Assembly: GCA_902725215.1 (NCBI GenBank)
Contig: CACUVI010000026.1
Location: forward strand, 62,001-126,000
Length of the DNA: 64,000 nt
From: Rhodospirillaceae bacterium LM-1
Lineage (GTDB): Bacteria; Pseudomonadota; Alphaproteobacteria; Rhodospirillales; WMHbin7
Direction of reading: 5' to 3'
The position numbers were made by a program, and so were the translations under genes. The number at the start of each line of letters is the position of its first letter. Within the stretch, counting starts at the first letter, position 1. Below, piece after piece: positions 8,278 to 17,137 of this stretch. The notes beneath the pieces were generated by a model that did no database searches, was not told the origin of the DNA, and saw only the letters and a program-made list of their open reading frames with translations.

Positions 8278-10242
8278 ATGAAACTCGCAAAAATCTTAGG
8301 GATCGTGGTTGGCGTGATCGTGTTGACCATCGGTGGCCTGCTGGGCTATCTGTCAACGATCGACGTCAACAAGTACAAGCCGATGATCTCGGAAGAGGTC
8401 AAGAAGGCGACCGGCCGCGATCTGGTAATCGGCGGCAACATGGCGCTGAAGGTGTCGCTCTCGCCCGCCGTGGTGGTCGAGAATGTCACCTTCTCCAACA
8501 TGGCGGGCGGCTCGCGCCCCGAGATGGTGAAGATCAAGCGCTTCGAAGCCCAGGTGTCGCTGCTTCCCTTGCTGTCGGGGGCCGTCCAGGTCAACCGGCT
8601 GGTGATCGTCGAACCCGACATCCTGATCGAGACCGACAAGCGCGGCAAAGGCAATTGGGAAATGGGCGATGTCGCCGCCCAGTCCGACAAGGCCCCGCCC
8701 GCAACCCCGCCCGAGGGCAAGGCGGCGCTTCCCAATATCGCGGTCGAGGAAGTGCGCATTGAAAAGGCCACCTTCGTCAATCGCGACGGGGTCAAGGGCG
8801 AGGCGATGAAGGTGGCGATTGAACAACTGGTTCTGCGCGCCAAGTCGCTCACCAGCCCCTTGTCGATCGAACTGGCCGGTTCGCTGGACGACAAAGCCTT
8901 CGAGTTGAAGGGCACTACGGGTCCGATTGCCGATCTGCTGGCCGCCAAGGCATGGCCGATGGATCTGAACGCCAAGGCGGGCTTCCTGCTGCCCGTCCCC
9001 ATCCAATTGGCGGGCACGCTGACCATGGGCGACAAGACCTACGCCATGGACAATCTGAAGCTGGTTCTTGGCAAAAGCGCGCTGGCCGGTTCGGCCAAGG
9101 TGGCGATGGCCGATCGGCCCAGGGCCACGGTACGCTTGGCTTCCGACCTGATCGATCTGTCGGAAATCACGCCGGTTTCCGACAAGAAGTCGGAACCTGC
9201 CAAGAAATCGGCCGATGGGCGGGTTTTCCCCGCCGATCCCTTGCCGCTGGCTGGCCTGAAGGCGGCCGACGCCGACGCCGAGATCAAAATCGGCAAGCTG
9301 ATCCTGCCCAACAAGCTGGCCTTCGAGGGCATCAACGCCAAAGTGCTGCTGAACAACGGCAGGCTGGAAACCAAGCCCTTCGCGCTGAAGCTGGGCGGCG
9401 GCGACATCGTCACCAATCTGGTTCTGGACGCTGGTTCGGGCAATTCGGCGGGGCTTAACCTGAATGTCGTCGGCAAGCAGGTGGTGGCGGGAACCATCGC
9501 CCGAGAAATGGGCCAGTCCGACATGTTCACCGGCGGTCCCACCGACATCAACATCGATCTGCGCGGCAATGGCGGCTCGGTGCGATCCTTGATGGCGGGG
9601 CTGAACGGCGACATTCAGATCGTCATGGGTCAGGGCCGGGTCAACAACACGCTGATCAATTGGGGCGGCGGCGACATTCTGACCCAGGTCTTCAACGCCG
9701 CCAATCCGATGGCCAAGAAGGAAGACCACACGCCGATTTCCTGCGGCGTCGTGCGCTTCAAGGTCAGTGACGGCATGGCCAACGCGCCCAAGGGCATCGC
9801 GGTTGAAACCGACAAGCTCGACATCGTGGGCGACGGCACGGCCAACCTGAAAACCGAGGGCCTCGATTTCGGCATCAAGCCCACGGTTAAGGAAGGCCTT
9901 GGCATTGGCGTCGGCAATCTGGCCAGCATGGTGCGGCTCTCCGGCACCTTCGCCAGCCCGTCGGTGGGCGTCGATGCCGCCGAGGCCGCCAAGACGGCCC
10001 TGAAGACCGGCGCCGCCGTGGCGACCGGCGGCTTGTCGGTGCTGGGCGGCGCGCTGCTCGACAAGACGGGCGTCACCTCCGCCGCCTCGTCGGGGCCGCC
10101 CTGCCAAGTGGCGCTGGGCAAGGGCACGCCTGCGAAGAGCGAACCGGCGGCTTCCAAACCCGCCGCCCAATCCGCGCCCGCGAAGGATAGCGGTCCGGCT
10201 GGCGCGGTCGGCGGGGCGATCAAGGGTCTCTTCGGTCGCTGA
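8278..10242 (+). CDS. AsmA family protein
   Basis: This 654-residue AsmA-like protein is probably anchored in the inner membrane by an N-terminal hydrophobic helix (residues about 5-27, ILGIVVGVIVLTIGGLLGYL). The typical LSPAVVVENVTFSN segment follows, then a long periplasmic beta-rich body. AsmA proteins are linked to outer-membrane assembly or intermembrane lipid transport. The C-terminus is alanine/proline/lysine-rich and low complexity. The ATG at 8278 follows AAGGGGTGAT and starts at the membrane helix; an in-frame start at 8257 is less likely. The stop overlaps the next start by one base (TGATG). Confidence 0.83.
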   Translation: MKLAKILGIVVGVIVLTIGGLLGYLSTIDVNKYKPMISEEVKKATGRDLVIGGNMALKVSLSPAVVVENVTFSNMAGGSRPEMVKIKRFEAQVSLLPLLSGAVQVNRLVIVEPDILIETDKRGKGNWEMGDVAAQSDKAPPATPPEGKAALPNIAVEEVRIEKATFVNRDGVKGEAMKVAIEQLVLRAKSLTSPLSIELAGSLDDKAFELKGTTGPIADLLAAKAWPMDLNAKAGFLLPVPIQLAGTLTMGDKTYAMDNLKLVLGKSALAGSAKVAMADRPRATVRLASDLIDLSEITPVSDKKSEPAKKSADGRVFPADPLPLAGLKAADADAEIKIGKLILPNKLAFEGINAKVLLNNGRLETKPFALKLGGGDIVTNLVLDAGSGNSAGLNLNVVGKQVVAGTIAREMGQSDMFTGGPTDINIDLRGNGGSVRSLMAGLNGDIQIVMGQGRVNNTLINWGGGDILTQVFNAANPMAKKEDHTPISCGVVRFKVSDGMANAPKGIAVETDKLDIVGDGTANLKTEGLDFGIKPTVKEGLGIGVGNLASMVRLSGTFASPSVGVDAAEAAKTALKTGAAVATGGLSVLGGALLDKTGVTSAASSGPPCQVALGKGTPAKSEPAASKPAAQSAPAKDSGPAGAVGGAIKGLFGR

Positions 10243-10943
10243 TGACGAAGCTGCGCAAGCGTTTCTACAAAGAAGCCGCCGCCGGTTCCGCCGACGGCGG
10301 CTTCACCGTTCTATTGGACGATCGCCCCTTGCGCACGCCCAAGGGTCATCCCCTGATTTTGCCGACGCTGGCCTTGGCCGAGGCGATCGCATCGGAATGG
10401 AAGGCGCAAGGAGAACGGATCGAACCTGAAACCATGCCGCAAATGCAAGTGGCCGCCACCGCCATCGACCGCGTGGCTGCTGAACGCGCCGCCATGCACG
10501 AGAGCTTGATGCGCTATTGCGAAACGGATTTGCTGTGTTACCGCGCCGCGCACCCCGCCGATCTGGCCAAGCGTCAAGCGGAGACGTGGCAACCGGTGCT
10601 CGATTGGGCGGCCTTGAATTTGGATGCGCCTCTCATGATGACGGAAGGTTTGGCGCCCATAGAACAGCCCGCACAGGCGCTGAAGGCCATCGGCGCGCAG
10701 CTGGAGCGTTACGATCACTGGCGCTTTACGGCGCTGTCGGTGACGGCCTCGGCCAGCGGTTCCTTGCTGCTGGCGCTGGCCCTGGTCGAGGGCCATCTGG
10801 ACGCAAGCGGCGTGATCGCCGCCAGCCAGTTGGACGAAAGCTATCAACAGGAATTGTGGGGCGCCGACGAAGAGGCCCAGGAACGCCAACAAGCCTTGGC
10901 GCAAGAAATCAAGGCGGCTTGGCGCTTTATAACCCTGATATGA
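10242..10943 (+). CDS. ATP12 family F1-ATPase assembly chaperone
   Basis: This 233-residue protein matches the ATP12 family, which in mitochondria and alphaproteobacteria assists assembly of the F1 sector of ATP synthase by binding the alpha subunit. Visible signatures are the N-terminal RFYKEAA, LDDRPLRTPKG, EWKAQGERIEPETMP and the GSLLLALALVEG segment with the downstream DESYQQELWG acidic motif. It overlaps asmA by 1 nt and the transporter gene by 4 nt, so it sits in a tightly coupled operon. No metal or nucleotide motif is expected. Confidence 0.88.
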   Translation: MTKLRKRFYKEAAAGSADGGFTVLLDDRPLRTPKGHPLILPTLALAEAIASEWKAQGERIEPETMPQMQVAATAIDRVAAERAAMHESLMRYCETDLLCYRAAHPADLAKRQAETWQPVLDWAALNLDAPLMMTEGLAPIEQPAQALKAIGAQLERYDHWRFTALSVTASASGSLLLALALVEGHLDASGVIAASQLDESYQQELWGADEEAQERQQALAQEIKAAWRFITLI

Positions 10944-11848
10944 TGATCGCGAAGCTGGCCTCGCTTTCGCCCAACCAGCAAGGAGCGCTTTGGCTTTTAG
11001 GGGCGTCGCTGGCCTTTGCCGCCATGAACGGCGTCATCAAGCTGTTGGGTTCCGACATTCCAACCTCGCAGCTCGTGCTGTTCCGCTGCTTTTTCGGTCT
11101 GGTGGCGTTGTCGCCCTTCATTCTGGCCAATCCCCGGCAGGCGCTGTTTGTCAGCAGGCCATGGCTGCATGTGTTGCGCGCGCTTCTGGGCGTGGCCGCT
11201 ATGTCGGCCAATTTCTGGTGCGTGGCCACATTGCCCTTGGCCACCGCAACCTCGCTGTTTTTCACCAAGCCCTTGTTCATGCCCATTCTGGCCGCCTTGT
11301 TCCTGGGCGAGGGTTTTCGCATGGGGCGCGGCTTGGCGACGCTGGCCGGATTTCTGGGCGTGTTGGCGATGCTCGATCCGCAAGAAGGTGGTGCCGATCC
11401 CTTGTCGCTGGGCATCGGTTTGGCCGGGGCCTTCTGCGTGGCGCTGGTGATGATCGTCATCAAGAAGTTGACCTTAAGCGAACAGCCGCTGGCCGTGCTG
11501 GTCTGGTTCACGCTTCTCTCGACCCTGGGCGTTGCCCCCTTCGCGGCGCTTGTTTGGGTAACGCCCAACCTAGCCCAACTGGGTTTGCTGGTTTCCTTGG
11601 GCTTTATCGGCTCATTGGGGCAATATCTTTTGATCCGCGCCTATCGCGTGGGCGAGGCCTCGGCGATCACGCCCGTCGATTATACGCAATTGCTGTTCGC
11701 CGCCTTGATCGGGGCGCTTTTCTTCGCCGAATTGCCGGGCTGGCAGGTCTGGCTGGGCACTTTCATCATCGTGGCCTCGACCCTGTACATCACTTGGCAC
11801 GAACGTCAGACGGCCCCCTCTCGCCCCCTGCCCGGCGATCTGCTATAA
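10940..11848 (+). CDS. EamA/DMT family transporter
   Basis: This 302-residue inner-membrane protein has about ten hydrophobic helices in two EamA repeats, typical of the drug/metabolite transporter superfamily. Repeat 1 starts with GALWLLGASLAFAAMNGVIK and repeat 2 near LSLGIGLAGAFCVAL. A conserved PVDYTQLLFAALIG segment lies near the end. The substrate is unknown. The reading frame extends far upstream through the ATP12 gene, but that extension is low-complexity shadow sequence. The ATG at 10940 (or 10943) overlaps the ATP12 stop and begins at the first helix. Confidence 0.85.
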   Translation: MMIAKLASLSPNQQGALWLLGASLAFAAMNGVIKLLGSDIPTSQLVLFRCFFGLVALSPFILANPRQALFVSRPWLHVLRALLGVAAMSANFWCVATLPLATATSLFFTKPLFMPILAALFLGEGFRMGRGLATLAGFLGVLAMLDPQEGGADPLSLGIGLAGAFCVALVMIVIKKLTLSEQPLAVLVWFTLLSTLGVAPFAALVWVTPNLAQLGLLVSLGFIGSLGQYLLIRAYRVGEASAITPVDYTQLLFAALIGALFFAELPGWQVWLGTFIIVASTLYITWHERQTAPSRPLPGDLL

Positions 11849-11879
11849 CGACTCCAGTTTACGTAAAGGGAGGCGCAGC

Positions 11880-12641
11880 ATGGATGTTCAAGGAAAAGCC
11901 GCCATCGTCACCGGCGGCGCTTCGGGTTTGGGCGAGGCGACGGCCAGGGCGCTGGCCAAGGCGGGGGCCAAGGTCACGGTCATCGATCTGAAGGCCGAGG
12001 CTGCTCTTAAAGTGGCTGGCGAGATCGGCGGTCTAGGTCTGGCCTGCGACATCACCGACGGCCCGGCCACCGAGGCCGCCATCAAGACGGCAAGGGAAAA
12101 GCACGGCCCGGCGCGCATTCTGGTCAATTGCGCGGGCGTCGCCACGGGGGCGCGCGTGATCAATCGCGACGGCCCCGCACCCTTGGATGGCTTCGCCCGC
12201 ACGGTGGCGATCAATCTGGTGGGCACCTTCAACACCATGCGCCTGTGCGCCTGGGACATGTCAACGCTGGAGCCGCTGGCCGACGGCGAGCGCGGCTTCA
12301 TTCTCAACACCTCGTCGATCGCCGCCTTCGAAGGACAGATCGGCCAGTGCGCTTACTCATCGTCGAAATCGGGCGTGGCGGCGCTAACCCTGCCCGCCGC
12401 CCGCGAGCTGGCCAAATTCGGCGTGCGCGTGCTGTGCATCGCCCCCGGTCTGTTCGCCACCCCCATGATGTTCGGCCTGCCGCCCGAAGTGCAGGAAAGC
12501 CTGGGCAGCAAGACGCCCTTCCCGCAACGTCTGGGCAGGCCCGAGGAGTTCGCGGCCCTGGTCATGACGATGGCGGGCAATGTGATGCTGAACGGCGAAG
12601 TGGTGCGGCTTGACGGCGGCGTGCGCTTGGAACCCAAATAG
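11880..12641 (+). CDS. SDR family dehydrogenase, HSD10-like (3-hydroxyacyl-CoA type)
   Basis: This 253-residue SDR resembles 17-beta-HSD type 10 / 2-methyl-3-hydroxybutyryl-CoA dehydrogenases. It has VTGGASGLGEATA for NAD binding, NCAGVATG, NTSSIAAFEGQIGQ, catalytic YSSSK and the APGLFATPMM loop, ending in LDGGVRLEPK. Such enzymes oxidise short branched 3-hydroxyacyl-CoAs in isoleucine or fatty-acid breakdown; the assignment rests on overall similarity. GGGAGG precedes the ATG. The yjbQ gene begins 3 nt after its stop. Confidence 0.85.
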   Translation: MDVQGKAAIVTGGASGLGEATARALAKAGAKVTVIDLKAEAALKVAGEIGGLGLACDITDGPATEAAIKTAREKHGPARILVNCAGVATGARVINRDGPAPLDGFARTVAINLVGTFNTMRLCAWDMSTLEPLADGERGFILNTSSIAAFEGQIGQCAYSSSKSGVAALTLPAARELAKFGVRVLCIAPGLFATPMMFGLPPEVQESLGSKTPFPQRLGRPEEFAALVMTMAGNVMLNGEVVRLDGGVRLEPK

Positions 12642-12644
12642 GGC

Positions 12645-13064
12645 ATGCGCCAACATCAAACGCTTCTGACCCTTGAAACCAAGGGGGCCGGGCTTTACGA
12701 GTTCACCCCCGAGGTTGCCGCCTTTGTCAAACAGGCGGCCATCGCTACCGGCCTGCTGACGCTGTTTTGCCGCCACACCTCGGCCTCGCTGACCATTCAG
12801 GAAAATGCCGATCCCGACGTGGCCCGCGATCTGCAAGAATGGTTCGCGCGCGCAGCACCCGACGGGGCAAGCTGGATGCGCCACCGGGCCGAAGGCCCCG
12901 ACGACATGCCCGCCCACATCAAATCGGCGCTGACCAACGTCTCGCTGTCCATTCCGGTCATGCAGTCGCGCTTGGCGCTGGGCGGCTGGCAGGGCGTGTA
13001 TTTGTTCGAACACCGCAAGGCGCCCCATCGCCGCCAAGTCGCGCTGCATTTGCTGGGCGCGTAA
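12645..13064 (+). CDS. YjbQ/UPF0047 family protein
   Basis: This 139-residue protein is a complete YjbQ family member. CRHTSASLTIQENADPDV carries the conserved histidine and core motif, HIKSALTNVS and GVYLFEHR follow, and the C-terminal beta strand ends the fold. Family members have weak thiamine-phosphate synthase activity in E. coli, but the physiological role is unsettled. It is 3 nt from the HSD10-like gene and so probably co-transcribed with it. Confidence 0.88.
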   Translation: MRQHQTLLTLETKGAGLYEFTPEVAAFVKQAAIATGLLTLFCRHTSASLTIQENADPDVARDLQEWFARAAPDGASWMRHRAEGPDDMPAHIKSALTNVSLSIPVMQSRLALGGWQGVYLFEHRKAPHRRQVALHLLGA

Positions 13065-13133
13065 AGTCGGTTGTGCCGGATCGACGATTAGCCACAGTTT
13101 TGTTATGCTGGCGCCCGCAAGGATGGGGGCGAC

Positions 13134-13574
13134 ATGCGGCGACAATTCATCATGCTCTTCGAACGTCTGGTTTACGGCGAGACCGATCAGCCCTGCCGCG
13201 AGCGGATCGAAAAGGTCTTGCGGGGCATCGGCCTGTCGATCCTGACCTTGCATGCGCTGATCGTTTGGCAGCAGGTCAGTCAGCTGCATATCTCCTACTT
13301 TCTCAGTATTCTGATCGATTCGCCCCTGAAATACGCCACGCGTACGGCAAGCGCCGTCGTCTTCGCCTTTGACGGGGCTTGGTGGGAAATCGTCCTCAAG
13401 CTGTTCTTGCTGGTCACCGGCTATCTGCCGTCGGTGGTGATTCTGGTGGGGCCATTGCTGCTTGCATTGGCTCGTTTGGCCGACAGCCGCCATTGGCGCG
13501 TCTGGCTCGATGTCGTCCTGGCCGCCAACTGGCTGTTGTTCGGCATGAACGTCATGGCGATGCGCTGGGAGTGA
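13134..13574 (+). CDS. Hypothetical membrane protein
   Basis: I do not recognise this 146-residue protein. It has about four hydrophobic segments: residues about 30-47, 55-63 with surrounding apolar sequence, 85-110 and 125-140. It is probably an inner-membrane protein with a short cytoplasmic N-terminus rich in arginine. A GGATGGGGGCGAC stretch precedes the ATG. It is convergent with rlmE, the two stop codons abutting with no gap. It has no catalytic motif. Confidence 0.6.
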   Translation: MRRQFIMLFERLVYGETDQPCRERIEKVLRGIGLSILTLHALIVWQQVSQLHISYFLSILIDSPLKYATRTASAVVFAFDGAWWEIVLKLFLLVTGYLPSVVILVGPLLLALARLADSRHWRVWLDVVLAANWLLFGMNVMAMRWE

Positions 13575-14243
13575 TCAGGCCTTTTTGGTCTCGCCCCTGA
13601 AACCCATCGCCACGACATAGGTTTCCTTGGAGTCCTGGCGGCTGGCTTGCGGCTTGGCGTGGCGCACGGTGGCGAAATTCGTCTTCATGCGGTCAAGCAG
13701 GATCTTTTCGGCCCCGCCTTGAAACAGTTTGGCCACGAAGGCGCCGCCCGGCGCCAGAACGCCAAGGGCGAATTCCAGCGCTGTCTCAGCCAGATGCATG
13801 ATGCGTAAATGGTCGGTCGGCGCATGGCCGGTGGTTGGAGCGGCCATGTCCGACAGAACCACGTCGCAAGGGCCGTGCAGGGCCTCCTTCAGCCGGTCTT
13901 CGGCCCCATCGGCCAGAAAGTCGCCCAGCAGAATTTCGGCGTTCGGCACCGGGTCCATGGGCAGGATGTCGAGGCCGGCCACCAAGCCGCCGCCCGGCTC
14001 GCCGGCTTTGACCCTTGCCACCGCCACCTGCGTCCAGCCGCCCGGCGCGGCGCCCAGATCGGCCACCCGCCCTCCCTTTTTAAGGAAGTGAAACTTGTCG
14101 TCCAACTGCTCGAGCTTGAAGGCCGCCCTGGAACGGTAGCCCTGGCGCTTGGCCGCCTCGACATAGGGATCGTTGATCTGGCGGGTCAGCCATTGGCGTT
14201 GCGAAAGAGTGCGCTTTTTCTTCGATTTTAGATTCTGCTTCAT
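13575..14243 (-). CDS. rlmE: 23S rRNA (uridine-2'-O)-methyltransferase RlmE
   Basis: This 222-residue RrmJ/FtsJ enzyme 2'-O-methylates U2552 in the A-loop of 23S rRNA, a late 50S assembly step. The catalytic K-D-K-E set is visible: SRAAFKLEQLD (Lys), VADLGAAPGGWTQ (SAM binding), VLSDMAAP (Asp), FVAKLFQGG (Lys), with the C-terminal SKETYVVAMGF region holding the Glu. The basic N-terminus (KSKKKRTLSQRQWL) is typical of alphaproteobacterial members. Its ATG overlaps the ppx-like stop as ATGA, and so belongs to a four-gene minus-strand operon. Confidence 0.93.
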   Translation of the reverse strand: MKQNLKSKKKRTLSQRQWLTRQINDPYVEAAKRQGYRSRAAFKLEQLDDKFHFLKKGGRVADLGAAPGGWTQVAVARVKAGEPGGGLVAGLDILPMDPVPNAEILLGDFLADGAEDRLKEALHGPCDVVLSDMAAPTTGHAPTDHLRIMHLAETALEFALGVLAPGGAFVAKLFQGGAEKILLDRMKTNFATVRHAKPQASRQDSKETYVVAMGFRGETKKA

Positions 14244-15187
14244 GCCGTAAGTCCATCAGCCAAAAGACATAATAGGCCCTCGCGCAGTCCGCGGTCGGCA
14301 ATCCCCAACACAGGAGCTGGCCATTGGTCGTGCAGAATACGAAAGATGTCGATGCCCGACGGCACCAAGTCGGCGCGCTCGGGTCCGATGCAGGGATGGG
14401 CGGCGCGCTCCTGCTGCGACATGGCCTCCAAGCGCTCGGTGACCGCCCGCAGGTCGTTCAAGGTCAGCATCAGGCCATCGACCCGCTTGCGCTCGTAACG
14501 CCCAAGGCCAAGATGGACGGCCCCCATCGTGGTCACGGTGCCCGAGGTGCCCAGCATGCCCGCCTCGCCGCTTAGCAAACTGTCACGCAGGCCGTGCCTT
14601 CGCTCGAAAATTTCCAGGCGCGAGCGCATGGCGGCCAGGGATTGGTTGCGAGCGCCTTGGTCGCGCTCGGACAAGGTGACCACGCCGATGGGCAATGAAT
14701 CGCAGGCCACGACCCCGTGATTCTCGCTTTGCTCGCGATCGACCCAGGTGACTTCCGTGCTGCCGCCGCCGATGTCGAAGATCAGCGCGAAGCGCGTCCT
14801 GGCGTCCAGCAGCGAACGGCAGCCGAGCGCTCCCAGCGTGGCTTCCTCGTCGCTGCTGATGATGTCGAGCTTCAGCCCGGTTTCCTTGGCCACGCGTCCA
14901 ATGAAGGCTTGGCCGTTGCTGGCCTGGCGGCAGGCCGCCGTCGCCACCAGGCGCGTCAGTTCAACGCCGCGCTTGGCGATCAGGCGCGCGCAATGGTCCA
15001 GCGCTTCAAGCGTGCGCGCCTGGGCGGCCTCGCTCAGATAGCCGTTGGCCGACAGGCCTTCGCCCAGCCGCGTGATGCGCGAAAAGGACTCGACCACGTT
15101 AAAGCGCCCCTCGCCCATGGCGCGGGCCAGAAGCAGGCGGCAATTGTTGGTGCCCAGATCGAGGGCGGCAAGCATGGGGCCGTTCAT
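14240..15187 (-). CDS. Ppx/GppA family exopolyphosphatase/pppGpp phosphatase
   Basis: This 315-residue protein has the ASKHA-fold start ALDLGTNNCRLLLA, FSRITRLGEGL, DIGGGSTEVTW for phosphate binding and LGTSGTVTTMGAVHLGL. It lacks the extra C-terminal HD-like domain of long GppA/Ppx proteins, as is common in alphaproteobacteria. It hydrolyses polyphosphate and/or pppGpp; which one cannot be told. It overlaps rlmE and the ferredoxin-NADP reductase gene by 4 nt on either side. The pairing with rlmE is a recurring arrangement in this class. Confidence 0.87.
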   Translation of the reverse strand: MNGPMLAALDLGTNNCRLLLARAMGEGRFNVVESFSRITRLGEGLSANGYLSEAAQARTLEALDHCARLIAKRGVELTRLVATAACRQASNGQAFIGRVAKETGLKLDIISSDEEATLGALGCRSLLDARTRFALIFDIGGGSTEVTWVDREQSENHGVVACDSLPIGVVTLSERDQGARNQSLAAMRSRLEIFERRHGLRDSLLSGEAGMLGTSGTVTTMGAVHLGLGRYERKRVDGLMLTLNDLRAVTERLEAMSQQERAAHPCIGPERADLVPSGIDIFRILHDQWPAPVLGIADRGLREGLLCLLADGLTA

Positions 15188-16203
15188 GGTCCTGTCTTAC
15201 CAGGAAGGCCCAGGCTGGTGGAATGGACTTCATGCAGGGACTGGCCGGGAAAAACATGCCCATAGGCGCTTCTGGCCGCCAGGGCGGCTTCGGCAAAGCC
15301 GGTCAGAATCAGCTTCAGCTTGCCGGGATAGGTGGCGATGTCGCCCACGGCGAAAACGCCGGGCAGACTGGTGGCCATGGTGGCGGGATCGGTCTTGATG
15401 CGCCCGTTTTGCATCTCAAGCCCCCAGCTTGCCACGGCACCGGGATCGCCCAGCAAACCAAAGAAGCACAGCAGCGTGTCGGCATCCAGGCTTTTGCGCC
15501 CACCCGCCAGATCGTCGATCACGACTTCGGAAAGGCGACCGGATTCGCCTTTCAACTCGGCCAATTGGCCGGGGGCCACCAGCTCGATCTTGCCCTCGGC
15601 AACCAACGCCATCAGCGTATCGATGCTTGATCCAGCGGCCCTGAATTGCGGGCGTCGGTGAATAAGCCAGACCTTGGCCGCCGTCTTGGCCAGCAAGATG
15701 GCCCAATCCACCGCCGAATCGCCGCCGCCCGCGATGGCGATGCGCTTGCCCGCCAGATCGGCGGCGCGCTTCACCATGTAATGGACGGAAATTCCCTCGA
15801 ACTGCTCGAGGCCTTCCAGGGGCGGGCGCTTGGGGCCGAAAGCCCCCGCACCCGAAGCGATGATCACGGCGGGTGCGGTCAAGACAAGGCCGCCCTCGGT
15901 CTCAAGACGCCAGCCGCCCTCGCAGGCCAGTAGCTGTTGCGCGCGTTGGTTCATGTGATAGGCGGGGTCGAAAGGCTCGGCCTGCGACACCAAGCGCTCG
16001 ATCAGTTCGGCGCCCAGGATCATCGGCTGGGCGGGAATGTCATAGATCGGCTTTTCGGGATAGAGAGCGGCGCATTGACCGCCAGGTGCTGGCAGCGCAT
16101 CGACCAGCAGCGCCTTCATGCGCGCCATGCCCAGCGCGAAGGCGGTAAACAGGCCCACCGGACCGGCGCCGATGACGATGACGCCCGGGAATGTCTCGCT
16201 CAT
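15184..16203 (-). CDS. Thioredoxin reductase-like ferredoxin--NADP reductase
   Basis: This 339-residue flavoprotein has GAGPVGLFTAFALG for FAD near the N-terminus, PGGQCAALYPEKPIYDIPA, the NADPH motif IAGGGDSAVDWA near residue 155 and FAVGDIATYPGKLKLI in the C-terminal FAD region. No CxxC redox pair is present, so it is not a thioredoxin reductase; the pattern fits YumC-type ferredoxin/flavodoxin-NADP+ reductase. It overlaps its neighbours by 4 nt. The electron partner is not encoded here. Confidence 0.85.
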   Translation of the reverse strand: MSETFPGVIVIGAGPVGLFTAFALGMARMKALLVDALPAPGGQCAALYPEKPIYDIPAQPMILGAELIERLVSQAEPFDPAYHMNQRAQQLLACEGGWRLETEGGLVLTAPAVIIASGAGAFGPKRPPLEGLEQFEGISVHYMVKRAADLAGKRIAIAGGGDSAVDWAILLAKTAAKVWLIHRRPQFRAAGSSIDTLMALVAEGKIELVAPGQLAELKGESGRLSEVVIDDLAGGRKSLDADTLLCFFGLLGDPGAVASWGLEMQNGRIKTDPATMATSLPGVFAVGDIATYPGKLKLILTGFAEAALAARSAYGHVFPGQSLHEVHSTSLGLPGKTGP

Positions 16204-16598
16204 GGCTCTTCCTCATTGCCCTTTTTGCGGCTTTGCGGATCGGGCTTTTGGCGAAACAGGCCGCCGGGCGGCGGGCGCTTGGGCGTGGCCAGCTTGGTGA
16301 CCAGCCAGATCAGCAGCAAGGGCGGGGCGAAAACGATGACGAAGCGCTGCGTCCAGTCGTAGAATTCGCCGCGCAGCTTCGACAAAATCAGCGATTCGCG
16401 GCAGTCGTAGCGCTGCGAAGACCGCTCACCCCGGCATTCATCAATCTTGCGGCTGTAGCGCTGCTGCTCGAAATAGGCCTCGTGGCTGGGGACGAAAAAC
16501 TCGCTCCAGCCCATGAAAAGGGCCCAGATCAGGCCAGCCGCCATGGCAAGATAGCGAAATCTTTGGGCGCGGCGCAGTTTGGCGTTGTATGGATGCAT
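16200..16598 (-). CDS. Small two-helix membrane protein
   Basis: I do not recognise this 132-residue protein. It has two hydrophobic segments (residues about 16-30 and 87-102), a cysteine-containing loop between them (DECRGERSSQRYDCRES), and a basic, proline-rich cytoplasmic tail ending GNEEEP. The two cysteines between the helices could form a disulfide if the loop is periplasmic; this is inference. Its stop overlaps the reductase start, so it is the first gene of the minus-strand operon that ends with rlmE. It diverges from tsaE. Confidence 0.65.
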   Translation of the reverse strand: MHPYNAKLRRAQRFRYLAMAAGLIWALFMGWSEFFVPSHEAYFEQQRYSRKIDECRGERSSQRYDCRESLILSKLRGEFYDWTQRFVIVFAPPLLLIWLVTKLATPKRPPPGGLFRQKPDPQSRKKGNEEEP

Positions 16599-16678
16599 GA
16601 CGGATCAAGTTTAGCCTTATTCCGTCAAGATTTCATCACCTGCTTGCCCGGCGCGATGGGCTTGGCTACAACCTTGGC

Positions 16679-17137
16679 ATGCTTGTGATCGACCTTGATG
16701 GCGAATCTGCAACCGCGACCTTGGGAGAGCGTTTGGCCGCCCTGGCCAAGCCGGGCGACGTTCTGGCCCTAAGGGGCGACTTAGGAGCGGGAAAAACGGC
16801 GTTGGCCCGGGCCTTCGTGCGCGCCTATACCGGCAGAAGCAATGAAGACGTGCCCAGCCCCACCTTCACCTTGGTGCAGATGTATGAAGGTCCGCGCGGC
16901 GAATGCTGGCATTTCGACCTTTACCGGCTGGCTAGGGCCGAAGACGCCAGGGAGTTGGACATCGAAGAGGCTTTCGCCAACGCGGTCAGCCTGATCGAAT
17001 GGCCCGAGCGCCTGGAAGGCCTGCTGCCCACCAGGGCTTTGCAGGTCGAGATTGGATTCGCCGATCATCCTTCTTGCAGGCGGGCAAGGCTGACCGGCTG
17101 GAACGAGCGGCTGAAGGACGGTTTCAATGAGCGGTGA
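16679..17137 (+). CDS. tsaE: tRNA threonylcarbamoyladenosine biosynthesis ATPase TsaE
   Basis: This 152-residue P-loop ATPase works with TsaB and TsaD in making t6A37 of ANN-decoding tRNAs. Walker A is LRGDLGAGKTALARAF, followed by SPTFTLVQMY and the HFDLYRL segment with the conserved aspartate, then LIEWPERL. The gene overlaps amgK by 11 nt. The tsaE-amgK-murU-addB-addA order is typical of alphaproteobacteria. It is the first plus-strand gene after a divergent region, so a promoter should lie in 16599-16678; I see no unambiguous box there. Confidence 0.92.
   Translation: MLVIDLDGESATATLGERLAALAKPGDVLALRGDLGAGKTALARAFVRAYTGRSNEDVPSPTFTLVQMYEGPRGECWHFDLYRLARAEDARELDIEEAFANAVSLIEWPERLEGLLPTRALQVEIGFADHPSCRRARLTGWNERLKDGFNER

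Noticed and set aside
8353-10170. 605-codon open frame antisense to the AsmA gene
   Set aside because: High-GC shadow frame with His/Gln/Arg-rich low-complexity sequence, no motif and no ribosome-binding site; the sense frame is a full AsmA protein.
10517-10939. N-terminal extension of the EamA transporter
   Set aside because: Lies wholly within the ATP12 gene and is Arg/Gly-rich; the transporter starts at 10940.
15184-16203. Thioredoxin reductase
   Set aside because: No CxxC redox pair; the NADPH and FAD pattern fits ferredoxin-NADP reductase.
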